This document shows positions 1 through 8,734 of a stretch of 10,457 nt of DNA, piece after piece; within the stretch, counting starts at the first letter, position 1; each line of letters starts with the position of its first letter. Source of the stretch: Actinomycetes bacterium. Lineage in GTDB: Bacteria > Actinomycetota > Actinomycetes > Actinomycetales > JAJYRW01. Under the pieces are notes generated by a model. It did not search any database. It saw only the letters and a list, made by a program, of their open reading frames with translations, and was not told the origin of the DNA. Where the stretch lies: the NCBI GenBank assembly GCA_021793895.1, contig JAJYRW010000033.1, positions 1 to 10,457 of the forward strand. The letters are read 5' to 3'. The position numbers and the translations under genes were made by a program.

Positions 1-1227
1 TGATACAGACTGGGAACCTGTTCGTGAAACTGACCTGCGAGTGACCGGACCTATCCTGCCAGAAATCAGATCCCGAGCTACCCGACAAGAATCTCACGAA
101 ATGTCAATATGGGTATGCGTTGATTCACACCGGTAAACCAAATGCCAAGGACGCCGACAACTGGCTCCTCCACCTCATGAAGGACCAGCCAGAGTCGCGC
201 CCCGTTGAGACCAAGGCGGCGTCCGGAATCAAAACCAAGACGGAACGGGCTGCGGCATCTGGCCGGACTAGCCGTGGCGGTAAGAACGTGGGATTGCCGC
301 GACCGATGCTGGCGATGCGGGGTGAGCCGGGGGCGGGGCAGTGGTGTTATGAAATGAAGTGGGATGGCGTGCGCGCGATCACGCAGGTAACCGATGGCGG
401 CGTGCGCGTTATGAGTCGAAATGGCAATGATGTCACCGCTACCTATCCGGAACTTGCGGAGTTGGCCAAGCTCGCACCGGCGGGCACGATTTTCGATGGC
501 GAGATTGTGGCGTTTAACGCCGAGGGTGTTCCCGATTTTGGGGTTCTGCAGCGGCGGATGAAACTCACAACTGCCTCCAAGGTCAAAGCCGAGCGGGCGC
601 GCACCCCGGTGTACTACTTGATTTTCGACGTCTTAGGTACGGCGAGCGGATCCTTGATGGATGAGGCCTATGTGGACCGGCGCTCGCGTTTAGAGGAATT
701 ACTGACTGAGGGCGAAGCGATTTTGATCCCGCCGGCGCATGGGTCCGACCGCGCGGCTGCTTTCGCGGCAAGTAAGGAACTCGGGCTCGAGGGAGTGGTC
801 GCAAAACGCACCGATTCCACCTATATGCGCTGGTCAGCGCTCAGATGCGTGGCGCAAGATTAAGCACGAGTTACATCAAGAAGTGGCGATTATTGGGTGG
901 CGCCCAAGTGAGAAGGGGCCGGGCCTGGCGTCGCTCTTGATTGCCATTCCAAATGATACCGGGGAGCTGCGCTATGCGGGTCGCGTTGGAACGGGATTTC
1001 GTGAAAAAGACCGAGAGGAGATCCCCAGGGAATTAAAGGCGCTGGCACGCAAAACCGCTCCGGTGCCGGACGTGCCAGCCGAAGTGGCGCGCCGCGCGAA
1101 TTGGGTGCGCCCGATCCGGGTGGGCGAGGTCCGGTTTACGGAGATTACGAGCGGGGGCGTGCTGCGCCATCCGGCGTGGCGGAGTTGGCGGCCAGACAAA
1201 GCGGTCAGCGACATCAACCTCTCGTGA
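1..1227 (+). pseudogene. ligD: Decayed LigD-type ATP-dependent DNA ligase (C-terminal part, broken by stop and frameshift)
   Basis: This is the remnant of a multidomain LigD-type ligase used in non-homologous end joining. From the TTG at 120 the frame encodes the end of a 3'-phosphoesterase domain (ALIHTG at the junction, then NWLLHLMKD at residues 14-22). An adenylation domain follows, with motif I EMKWDGVR (nucleophile Lys80), SRNG near 99-102, YLIFDVL at 167-173 and motif IV EGVVAKR at 224-230. The frame then leaves homology after MR (nt 830) and stops at 863. The frame one base on, from GGT at 832, restores motif V (GQRSDAWRKIK) and an OB-fold ending in RHPAW, with TGA at 1225-1227. One extra base near 831 explains this. 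Upstream, the first frame stays family-like through 3-41 (LFVKLTCE) but meets TGA at 42-44, and GYALIHTG runs through the TTG, so 120 is not the true start. The polymerase domain and any Ku gene lie outside or are absent. A sequencing error could explain the frameshift alone, but not as easily both lesions. Confidence 0.85.
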
Positions 1228-1306
1228 TTGCGGCTGGCGTAGTTGTCATGCTGAGCGGGTTTAGCAACGCGTCGCGCCTCGGGCCGCGCGTGTTTTGCGC
1301 ATGTGT

Positions 1307-1352
1307 GGGCTTGATTTGGCGGGGCTGATATAGCGGGGCTTGATTTGGCGGG
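1307..1352. repeat. Direct repeat pair, 17 bases, 29-base period
   Basis: The 17-mer GGGCTTGATTTGGCGGG occurs at 1307-1323 and again at 1336-1352. Both copies contain the core GATTTGGCGG, which reappears in reverse complement (as CCGCCAATCC) in the repeat pair at 1452-1492. Confidence 0.85.
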
Positions 1353-1473
1353 CTTCTGACGCAACCCCTTCAGAAAAAGGTGACGCAATGTGACTGATGT
1401 TACTGAAGTGACTTAAAGCCGTGATTATCACTCAAAAAATTAGGGGGTTCCGTCAGAACTCCGCCAATCCAAG
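1339..1473. repeat. Imperfect inverted repeat, about 32-base arms (transposon-end-like)
   Basis: Bases 1339-1361 match the reverse complement of 1451-1473 at 19 of 23 positions, including TTCTGACG. The match continues inward for about nine more bases (CAACCCCTT against GAACCCCCT). The arms enclose only about 70 bases. With the direct repeats on each side, this is the architecture expected when both ends of an insertion element survive after deletion of the middle, or of a small non-autonomous element. No transposase is present. Confidence 0.7.
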
Positions 1474-1492
1474 GTCAGAACTCCGCCAATCC
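1452..1492. repeat. Tandem direct repeat, 19-base unit, 22-base period
   Basis: GTCAGAACTCCGCCAATCC is found at 1452-1470 and identically at 1474-1492, separated by AAG. The unit is the reverse-complement counterpart of the GATTTGGCGG...TTCTGACG unit on the left side of the cluster. Confidence 0.85.
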
Positions 1493-1624
1493 GGCGGGCA
1501 AGGGCGCCGTAGGCATGGTCGGGCAACGATCAGACCTGCAGGCGAGAGGAGGGTGCGCGCTAGTCAATACACCGGACCTACGCTTCAATGACCGGCACTA
1601 CCTACGCGCATCAGCTGGCGGTAC

Positions 1625-2506
1625 CTACCCTCCAAATGGCTGGCGCCGCCGGAAATCCTCCGCGACATCTTCGAAAGTTAGCCACTCCACGCCGGCATGG
1701 CCGTCGATGTAGTCGAAGATGCGCTCGAGCATTAGAAGCACCTGCGGGCGGCCCGAGACATCGGGATGAATCGTAAACGGAAAAACGGCGTAGTCCATTT
1801 CGCGATAGACCCAATCGAACTGGTCTTTCCAAAGTTGTTCAATTACCTGCGGGGCCACAAATCCGTGCGAGTTGGCGTTGGCTTTGATGAACATCATGGG
1901 CGGTAGATCATCGACATACCAGTTGGCGGCGATTTCAACGAGATCAACTTCGTGCCCGCGCACGAGCGGTTTCATCCACGATTCCGCGGGCTGAGAATAA
2001 TCAATTTTTGTCCATTCATCGCCCACGCGCGCATAGAACGGCGTGAAGTCGTCATAGGACTGCGAGTTGTCGTAGCGAAAACCATTGTCGATCAGCAGCT
2101 GAGCGGTGTGCTCGCTCATTTCCCACCACGGCGCCACATATCCGCGCGGGTTACTCCCCGTCACCTTGTTGACGAGTTCGATGCTCTTGCCCAAAACATC
2201 CGCTTCCTGCTGCGGACTCATCGCGACCGGATTTTCATGGCTGTAGCCATGACAGCCGATTTCGAACCCACCAGCCACGACGTCGTCAATTTCCTTTGGA
2301 AACGTCTCGATCGAGTGCCCGGGCACAAACCACGTCGCAGGCAGCCCTCGGCCCTCTAACAGTCGGCGCAGCCGTGGCATACCAACTTCTCCGGCGAACA
2401 TGCCGCGCTGGATGTCATTGGGCGAATCCTCGCCGCCATAGGACCCGAGCCAACCGCCCACCGCATCAACGTGAACTCCGATGCAAACCTTGATGTCTTT
2501 CGCCAT
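1625..2506 (-). CDS. PgdA/PuuE-like polysaccharide-deacetylase-fold metal hydrolase (possible cyclic imide or ureide hydrolase)
   Basis: The 293-residue protein has the NodB-homology fold of carbohydrate esterase family 4 and its amidohydrolase relatives. The metal ligands are visible: Asp14 in HVDAVGGW, and His86 and His90 in [10 protein letters not shown] later His247 is in FTIHPDV. From memory, these three positions equal the ligands of Helicobacter pylori PgdA, and long stretches ([67 protein letters not shown]) are nearly the same. There is no signal peptide or membrane helix, so it should be cytoplasmic, which argues against a cell-wall substrate. The same subgroup includes allantoinase PuuE and, as I recall, a Pseudomonas cyclic imide hydrolase of about this length. 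The gene lies 4 bases after an NCS1 permease, pointing to a nucleobase-, hydantoin- or imide-like substrate. The start is the ATG at 2506, with AAGGAGG 9 bases upstream. The family is sure; the substrate is inferred. Confidence 0.88.
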   Translation of the reverse strand: MAKDIKVCIGVHVDAVGGWLGSYGGEDSPNDIQRGMFAGEVGMPRLRRLLEGRGLPATWFVPGHSIETFPKEIDDVVAGGFEIGCHGYSHENPVAMSPQQEADVLGKSIELVNKVTGSNPRGYVAPWWEMSEHTAQLLIDNGFRYDNSQSYDDFTPFYARVGDEWTKIDYSQPAESWMKPLVRGHEVDLVEIAANWYVDDLPPMMFIKANANSHGFVAPQVIEQLWKDQFDWVYREMDYAVFPFTIHPDVSGRPQVLLMLERIFDYIDGHAGVEWLTFEDVAEDFRRRQPFGG

Positions 2507-2510
2507 TGAA

Positions 2511-3950
2511 TTACGCCTCCTTGGTCTCCGTTGCTAGTTCTAGCCTCTCCGTTACACGGTTACCAAACAACAGGTGCAGCACGATATGCACGATGAACGC
2601 GATGACCAGCGCCGCCAGGCTGGAAGAGAAATCGTTGGGCAGGGGCCACACGTACTGGAACAACAGCCCAGCCGTGCCCCCAACCACGAACGAAATGATC
2701 GCGTTCCAGCGCAACGCGGGCTGTTTTGCATGGCTATCGGGAGTAAATGCCCCGCGCCGCAGCAAGAAATAGTCCGCGATGATGGGGGCCACTAGCGGCA
2801 CGAAAGCCGCGCCCAAGACGGTAATGAAGTCGTTAAAGAACAGCTGGTAGAAGCCCAGTGATCCCAAAACTGTGCCCACCACGCCGACAACGAGTACGAG
2901 CGTCGCCCGCCGAACATTGAAATTAAATCCGCGCAGCACGGGCCCAACATAAAGCGAGTTGGAATAAAGCTCGGAGTTTTCGGTGGTCCAAAGCGACGTC
3001 GTCCAAACTATGACTCCAACGATCGTTAAGAAAATGCCCTTCGTGTACATCCAGTTCACAAAGTTGGAGTCGCCGGTGGCGATCGAGCCGACATAGCCGA
3101 CCACGTTTAGCAGCGGGTTAGTCAAAATGAATGCTGCTGCGGCGCCAATTACCACCGCCTTGGTGTGTTTGGCGAAGCGCATGATGTCTGCGCCCATGAC
3201 GGCCCCAGCAATCCATGCGCCGACCACAATCGTGATGCCGGTGCCCATGGGCAAGCCGGTGCGCGTTGCCGCTTCGGCGGTAACGACGTCCCAACCGCCA
3301 CTGTCGGAAACCATCCCGAATCCGGAGTAAAGCGCGACCACTAACAGCAGCGGGGCGATCGGCAGGGCCACTTTTTCAATCGCGGAAATGCCGCGGTAGG
3401 CCGTCCAGGTAAATAGCGCCCCGAAGGCGATGCAACTTAGCACCACCTCGAGCGAGACCGGGTCGATGCCGCCTCGCCCGAAGAACGCTGGGTCCACGAC
3501 GGTGATGCCGGTCGGATTACCCAAGAGCACGCCCCAGATTTCACCAATCATTCCCAGGATTGAGGCGAACCAACCCAAAGTCAGCAGCGCCATAAACAGC
3601 ATGGGCAAAATAAAGCCCTTGTCCCCATAGGACACCTTGGAAAGCAGCGCCAGGTTGAAACCGGTTTTCATTGCCGGAATACCCAGCAGGATCGTTAGGG
3701 CAAATAGCACTAGCTCACCGATTGCGATGGTGGTGACCGCTCCGCCCATCGTCATGCCCGGGGCCTCGCCCTGGCCGGCTAATTGACCGCCGACGATTAG
3801 GCCGGTGACTACAAATCCGAAGCCGACCCAAATTGCGGCAATTCCGATGGTTTTTCTGCGCGCCGATTTTGGAACGGGCTCGAGCATATACTCTTCGTGG
3901 TCGTACCCGAGTTCTTCGACATCGGGCGGGGTATCTGCGACGTGACTCAT
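2511..3950 (-). CDS. NCS1-family nucleobase/hydantoin permease (CodB-like)
   Basis: This is a secondary transporter of the nucleobase:cation symporter-1 family, predicted to sit in the cytoplasmic membrane. The ATG at 3950 gives 479 residues. It has GGAGG 6 bases upstream, and the family's acidic, hydrophilic N-terminus begins there. The frame is open up to 4100, but those extra 50 residues are Arg-rich, unlike the family, and overlap regulatory sequence. About 12 hydrophobic segments are visible, the first near residues 36-56 ([13 protein letters not shown]) and the last near 443-463. CodB-like signatures are [20 protein letters not shown] at 93-112, [17 protein letters not shown] at 246-262 and [13 protein letters not shown] at 321-333. 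The downstream gene is a putative amidohydrolase, so transport and hydrolysis are probably coupled. Cytosine, purines, hydantoins or cyclic imides are possible cargo; the sequence alone does not decide. Confidence 0.88.
   Translation of the reverse strand: MSHVADTPPDVEELGYDHEEYMLEPVPKSARRKTIGIAAIWVGFGFVVTGLIVGGQLAGQGEAPGMTMGGAVTTIAIGELVLFALTILLGIPAMKTGFNLALLSKVSYGDKGFILPMLFMALLTLGWFASILGMIGEIWGVLLGNPTGITVVDPAFFGRGGIDPVSLEVVLSCIAFGALFTWTAYRGISAIEKVALPIAPLLLVVALYSGFGMVSDSGGWDVVTAEAATRTGLPMGTGITIVVGAWIAGAVMGADIMRFAKHTKAVVIGAAAAFILTNPLLNVVGYVGSIATGDSNFVNWMYTKGIFLTIVGVIVWTTSLWTTENSELYSNSLYVGPVLRGFNFNVRRATLVLVVGVVGTVLGSLGFYQLFFNDFITVLGAAFVPLVAPIIADYFLLRRGAFTPDSHAKQPALRWNAIISFVVGGTAGLLFQYVWPLPNDFSSSLAALVIAFIVHIVLHLLFGNRVTERLELATETKEA
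2516..2522 (-). promoter_or_regulatory. Ribosome binding site inside the permease 3' end
   Basis: On the minus strand AAGGAGG lies 9 bases before the ATG of the deacetylase-like gene. It falls within the last codons of the permease (Lys-Glu-Ala-stop), so the two genes are probably translationally coupled on one messenger. Confidence 0.8.
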
Positions 3951-4037
3951 GGGGCGCCTCCGTCTCCTGCGCGTCATTGCGCAAGCGGTAAACCTGCGCT
4001 CCAGCGCGCGGGTTTTAAGGGTGTGTGGTTGTAACGC

Positions 4038-4066
4038 ACTGTAGAGTTTTTTCGCGCGAATGTCGA
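4038..4066 (-). promoter_or_regulatory. Candidate sigma-70-type promoter for the permease operon
   Basis: On the minus strand, TCGACA (4066-4061) and TACAGT (4043-4038) are separated by exactly 17 bases. They match the consensus boxes at 5 of 6 and 4 of 6 positions. Transcription would begin about 80 bases before the permease ATG at 3950. This is prediction from pattern only. Confidence 0.4.
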
Positions 4067-4069
4067 CGG

Positions 4070-4080
4070 ATGTCTGACAT
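4070..4080. promoter_or_regulatory. Palindrome beside the permease promoter (possible operator)
   Basis: ATGTCTGACAT is a perfect inverted repeat of ATGTC around one base. It sits just upstream of the candidate -35 box, and a further ATGTC occurs at 4060-4064. The position suits a regulator of the permease/hydrolase operon, but no regulator gene is present in the window. Confidence 0.3.
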
Positions 4081-4088
4081 GTGAGGGC

Positions 4089-4109
4089 AAAAAAGCGCAT
4101 TTCGTGCGC
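4089..4109 (-). terminator. Terminator-like hairpin upstream of the permease operon
   Basis: Read on the minus strand, GCGCA-CGAAA-TGCGC is followed directly by TTTTTT. The stem has only 5 pairs but is G+C-rich and has the U-tract of an intrinsic terminator. No minus-strand gene lies upstream in the window. It may block stray transcription, or attenuate a longer leader if the true promoter lies further upstream. Confidence 0.3.
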
Positions 4110-4222
4110 GGTTTTCGACTGAACGTGTAAAACCGGGCCTTGGCGCGGCGAACAGCGGCTTACGGTACTAAAAACCGGTAGCAGACAAAGTCGTTGGCGC
4201 AGTGGTCAACAAAGCGGTCACA

Positions 4223-4237
4223 CTACCGATTCGGTAG
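4223..4237. promoter_or_regulatory. 15-base palindrome upstream of the reversed-order GH3 gene (possible operator)
   Basis: CTACCGATTCGGTAG is a perfect 7-base inverted repeat around a central T, 48 bases before the likely TTG start at 4285. Related CGGTA words lie at about 4163 and 4176. The size and placement suit a repressor site for sugar-responsive control. I found no strong -35/-10 pair nearby. Confidence 0.35.
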
Positions 4238-4244
4238 ATGAACT

Positions 4245-4260
4245 GGTCTCTGCTGAGACC
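4245..4260 (+). promoter_or_regulatory. Leader hairpin just before the GH3 ribosome binding site
   Basis: GGTCTC-TGCT-GAGACC forms a perfect 6-pair stem with a 4-base loop. It ends 10 bases before the AAGGAG at 4271-4276. It could affect messenger stability or translation, or form part of an operator with the palindrome at 4223-4237. Confidence 0.35.
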
Positions 4261-4284
4261 CGTAGGTTTTAAGGAGTGCTCGCC

Positions 4285-7227
4285 TTGAGTGCGGATACCG
4301 TAAAGGCACGTGACCCGAAGAAGGCCATGTCCAATAAGAAGTTTTTAGGGATCTGGCTGCCTATCTTGGGCTTTTTCACGCTGCTTCTCATCGTGGCGAA
4401 TATCGGTTTGAACATTGGTTCAAAGTGGGTATCTTCGCAGTTGGGAACCGGCACATATGAGGTCATAAATGACCCCCAAGCCGATAGCTGGGACACCGAT
4501 TACTACAAGTCGGATTATGACTCGATCGAAGACGTTGACGCCGCCGCGCGCGATTTGGTTGCCGAGATTACCGGCGAGGGCATCGTTTTGGCCAAGCACG
4601 AAAATGATGCGTTGCCGCTGGCCTCGGGTGCGAAAGTAACGATGCTCGGCCGCGCCGCCGCAGACCCCGTATACGGCGGTTCCGGCTCCGGCTCGGTAGA
4701 TACTTCAACCGCTGTCACGGCCCGTGAAGGGCTGGAAAACGCCGGGTTTGAGGTCAACGAAGAGGTCTACGACACACTGGATGAATTCGCTGCCGAAAAC
4801 GAGCGCGGTTTCATCGAAATGGACCTGCCCGATGATTCGACCTATTACATCGGTGAAATGCCCGTTTCCGACTACGACTCCGTGGCCTCGTCCTTTTCGG
4901 ACTACTCCGATGCCGCCCTGGTCTACATCGGCCGGCCCGGCGGTGAAGGCGGCGACTTAACGCAGGACATGGAGGGTTGGGACGATAACTACGAAGAGGG
5001 TCAGCACCAACTCGAACTCAACAAGGACGAGAAGGACCTTCTCCAGTTAGCAACCGACAACTTCGACAATGTCGTGGTCGTCGTTAACGCCTCCACCTCC
5101 ATGGAAATGGGCCCAATCCAAAACAACCCCGACATCGACTCGGTGCTTTTGGTCGGCTCCCCCGGTGCCACCGGCTTTGACGCCGTTGGTGAAGTGCTCG
5201 CCGGTGAAATTAACCCCTCGGGCCGCACCGCGGACCTGTGGGCAGCCGATTTCACGGCTGACCCGACCTTCGTAAACTTCGGCGATTTCGTCTACAACAA
5301 CCTGGACGTTTCCTACCCGTCCTCAGCCCTTGAAGACGCCACCTCCAACGCCACGATCACCGAGGATGCTCCCTTTGTGAACTATCAGGAGGGCATCTAC
5401 ATCGGTTACCGCTACTACGAAACCGCGCACGCGGAAGACTTCATCGACTATGACGAAGCTGTGATATACCCCTTCGGCTATGGCTTGAGCTACACCGACT
5501 TCGAGTGGGAAGTGATCAACTCGGAAATGGGTGAAGTTGACGGCTCGATCACGGTGGAAGTGGAAGTTATCAACACCGGCGATGAGCCCGGTAAGGACGT
5601 TGTCGAACTGTTCTACACCGCGCCCTACACTCCCGGCGGCATCGAAAAGGCCGAGGTAGTGCTGGGCGGATTCGCCAAGACCGACGTGATTGAACCGGGT
5701 GCCTCCGACACCGTCTCGATCACAATTGACGTCGAGGACATGGCCTCTTACGACTACCGCGACAACCGCGCATACGTTCTCGAGGCCGGCGATTACGAGC
5801 TCAGCTTGCGTACCGATTCGCACACGATTGCGGACGGCGTCGAGCCCCTGACGTACACCGTTGACTCGGACGTGGTCTACTCGGGCGAAAATAAGCGCTC
5901 GAGCGACGAGACCGAGGTCACCAACCAGTTCGATGATGTTTCAGCAATGTTCAGTGACACTCCCGAAGAGGGCAAGATTCTGAACATGTCGCGGGCTGAC
6001 TTTGCCGGCACGTTCCCCACCGCCCCGGGTGAGGATTTGCTCCAGGCCAATGACGCCATCAAGGAGGGCTTCGCCCCCTATGACGCCGAAAAGGCGGCAG
6101 AAGAATCTGACGTGGAAGCCCCCGCAACAGGTGAGTCAACCGACCTGACGCTGGTGAACCTGCGCGGTAAGGCTTATGACGATGAGGATTGGGACGAGCT
6201 ACTGGATGCGTTGACCATCGATGAGATGGAAGAGATGCTCCTCAACGGTGCCTATCAGACCGATGGTTTAGTTTCGATTGCCAAGCCAATGACCACGGAT
6301 CTGGACGGCCCAGCTGGGTTCTCCTCCTTCATCAACGCCTCCATCAACGGCGTGGCCTACCCCTCCGAGGCACTGCTGGCGCAGACCTGGAATGTGGATA
6401 TGGCCTACGCCATGGGTGAGATGCTCGGCAATGAGTCGCTTCATAAGGAGGTAAGCGGCTGGTACGCCCCGGCGCTGAACCTGCACCGCTCCCCATTTGC
6501 GGGCCGGAACTTCGAGTACTACTCCGAAGATGCCTACCTGTCGGGTGCGATGACCCTGGCGGCGTCAAACGGTGCAGCACAAAAGGGCCTGTACACCACT
6601 TTGAAGCACTACGCCCTGAACGACCAGGAAACAAACCGCGTGAATAACGGGATTGCGACCTGGGCAAATGAGCAAGCGATCCGCGAGATCTACCTCAAAC
6701 CGTTCGAAATGGCGGTAAAGGAAATCGAAATGCCGGTTCCCTACATCGCTGATGAATCGGGCACGATTGAGGAAACCACTGTGGGCTCGACCGCAGTGAT
6801 GAGCTCGTTCAACCGGGTCGGTGCTACTTGGGCGGGTGGCTCGGTGCCATTGATGGACACGGTGTTGCGCGGCGAGTGGGGCTTTGAAGGGTTCGTTATC
6901 TCGGACTTCAACCTCTACCGCTACATGCCCCCGAACCAGTCCATCGCTGCGGGAACCGACCTGACGCTGACGTTCGCGCCTTCGAAGTCATTCCAAGACA
7001 CTGAATCCGCATACGCGCAGCACAATATGCGCAAGGCAACCCACAACATCTTGTACACGGTCGCGAACTCCAATGCGATGAACGGATTCGCACCGGGTGC
7101 AACGGTTGACTACACCCCGCCCACATGGCGCTACATCCAGATTGGTGCCAGCATCGTGCTGGGTCTGCTGATCTTGGCAGGTGGCGTATACGTGGTGCGC
7201 CGGGTAAGAAAGCATAAGCAGGCGTAA
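4285..7227 (+). CDS. Reversed-domain GH3 beta-glycosidase, membrane-anchored at both ends
   Basis: This 980-residue glycoside hydrolase family 3 protein is a probable beta-glucosidase or related exo-glycosidase. I prefer the TTG at 4285 because AAGGAG (4271-4276) ends 8 bases before it; the in-frame GTG at 4276 overlaps that site. Domains in order: N-terminal helix, about 21-45; GH3 C-terminal-type sandwich, about 95-400, with GRPGGEGGD (Glu221, candidate acid/base) and YPFGYGLSYTDF near 395-406; Fn3-like module, about 420-510; linker containing TNQFDD and LNMSRADFAGTFP; then the catalytic barrel, about 640-930. The barrel has DLDGPAG (672-678), GRNFEYYSED (740-749), LKHYALNDQETNR (773-785) and VISDF with the likely nucleophile Asp874. 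A final helix (about 950-972) ends in RRVRKHKQA. Basic residues at both cytoplasmic ends place the enzyme body outside. The sandwich-before-barrel order is known from a GH3 subgroup (e.g. Ruminococcus and Butyrivibrio enzymes). The protein is very rich in Asp and Glu. The substrate is unknown. Confidence 0.9.
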   Translation: MSADTVKARDPKKAMSNKKFLGIWLPILGFFTLLLIVANIGLNIGSKWVSSQLGTGTYEVINDPQADSWDTDYYKSDYDSIEDVDAAARDLVAEITGEGIVLAKHENDALPLASGAKVTMLGRAAADPVYGGSGSGSVDTSTAVTAREGLENAGFEVNEEVYDTLDEFAAENERGFIEMDLPDDSTYYIGEMPVSDYDSVASSFSDYSDAALVYIGRPGGEGGDLTQDMEGWDDNYEEGQHQLELNKDEKDLLQLATDNFDNVVVVVNASTSMEMGPIQNNPDIDSVLLVGSPGATGFDAVGEVLAGEINPSGRTADLWAADFTADPTFVNFGDFVYNNLDVSYPSSALEDATSNATITEDAPFVNYQEGIYIGYRYYETAHAEDFIDYDEAVIYPFGYGLSYTDFEWEVINSEMGEVDGSITVEVEVINTGDEPGKDVVELFYTAPYTPGGIEKAEVVLGGFAKTDVIEPGASDTVSITIDVEDMASYDYRDNRAYVLEAGDYELSLRTDSHTIADGVEPLTYTVDSDVVYSGENKRSSDETEVTNQFDDVSAMFSDTPEEGKILNMSRADFAGTFPTAPGEDLLQANDAIKEGFAPYDAEKAAEESDVEAPATGESTDLTLVNLRGKAYDDEDWDELLDALTIDEMEEMLLNGAYQTDGLVSIAKPMTTDLDGPAGFSSFINASINGVAYPSEALLAQTWNVDMAYAMGEMLGNESLHKEVSGWYAPALNLHRSPFAGRNFEYYSEDAYLSGAMTLAASNGAAQKGLYTTLKHYALNDQETNRVNNGIATWANEQAIREIYLKPFEMAVKEIEMPVPYIADESGTIEETTVGSTAVMSSFNRVGATWAGGSVPLMDTVLRGEWGFEGFVISDFNLYRYMPPNQSIAAGTDLTLTFAPSKSFQDTESAYAQHNMRKATHNILYTVANSNAMNGFAPGATVDYTPPTWRYIQIGASIVLGLLILAGGVYVVRRVRKHKQA

Positions 7228-7246
7228 CTACCGCGTAGAAGAAGTT

Positions 7247-7289
7247 GCAAGGCCTGGCAGGAGCGCAAAGCGTTTTTGCCAGGCCTTGC
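7247..7289. terminator. 13-base perfect inverted repeat between GH3 and glf (probable bidirectional stem or terminator)
   Basis: GCAAGGCCTGGCA at 7247-7259 is exactly complementary to TGCCAGGCCTTGC at 7277-7289. The 17-base loop contains CGCAAAGCG followed by TTTTT. It starts 20 bases after the GH3 stop and ends 22 bases before the glf start. The usual U-tract after the long stem is missing, so termination or messenger processing is inferred from the stem strength and its position. Confidence 0.55.
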
Positions 7290-7302
7290 TTCATAGTCAT
7301 AG

Positions 7303-8469
<1,167 letters not shown>

Positions 8470-8562
8470 GTTACAGATTGGTTACTTTCGGCAGATTGTG
8501 CGCTAAAAAGAGCAGATCATGCCACGAAGTACCAAGGTCGTTAAATCTCCTCTTAGTGTGGG

Positions 8563-8568
8563 TATAAC
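8563..8568 (+). promoter_or_regulatory. Possible -10 box upstream of the lipoprotein GH3
   Basis: TATAAC within GTGGGTATAACGC is a good -10 hexamer. The -35 at the right spacing is weak (GTTAAA at 8540-8545). If used, it gives a leader of about 160 bases before the ATG at 8735. The rest of the 265-base gap (8470-8734) shows no gene and no convincing terminator for glf. It does hold two similar A-rich words, CTAAAAAGAGCAG (about 8502) and TTAAAAAGCAGAG (about 8572). Confidence 0.3.
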
Positions 8569-8734
8569 GCATTAAAAAGCAGAGCAACAACGGGGTGCAA
8601 CAGCGGCCTGGTCGCCACTAAGAAGCACCTTATAAGTCGCAGTGTGGATTGATGCGTAACCACCAAAAATAATCAACCTTCTAAGCTCTTCAGATCGGCC
8701 ATAAAGGCGGGCTGATGGGATAAAGGGGATGTCA

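Larger units (their letters stand above)
1228..1624. other. Non-coding interval with repeat cluster
   Basis: About 400 bases lie between the ligase remnant and the convergent deacetylase-like gene. No open frame here has a credible start, ribosome site or recognisable protein. The notable content is the repeat cluster at 1307-1500. Between its arms is an A/T-richer stretch (about 1370-1440) with three GTGAC words and the short palindrome GTGATTATCAC. I see no clear rho-independent terminator for either flanking gene. Confidence 0.6.

Noticed and set aside
972..1388. 138-residue open frame on the minus strand
   Set aside because: It overlaps the ligase C-terminal region and the repeat area. 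Its composition is Arg/Ala-rich with no family features, typical of antisense frames in G+C-rich DNA.
1307..1492. CRISPR array
   Set aside because: There are only two copies per orientation with spacers of 3-12 bases, in inverted arrangement and with no cas genes. It fits transposon ends, not CRISPR.
3951..4100. 50-residue N-terminal extension of the permease
   Set aside because: The extension includes an Arg-rich run and covers the candidate promoter. The ATG at 3950 has a well-placed GGAGG and gives the usual family length.
4276..4284. GTG at 4276 as the GH3 start
   Set aside because: It overlaps the AAGGAG ribosome site itself. The TTG at 4285 has proper 8-base spacing.
5323..5823. 166-residue minus-strand open frame
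   Set aside because: It lies wholly inside the reversed GH3 gene, over the region encoding the sandwich and Fn3-like domains. It has no ribosome site or known motifs.
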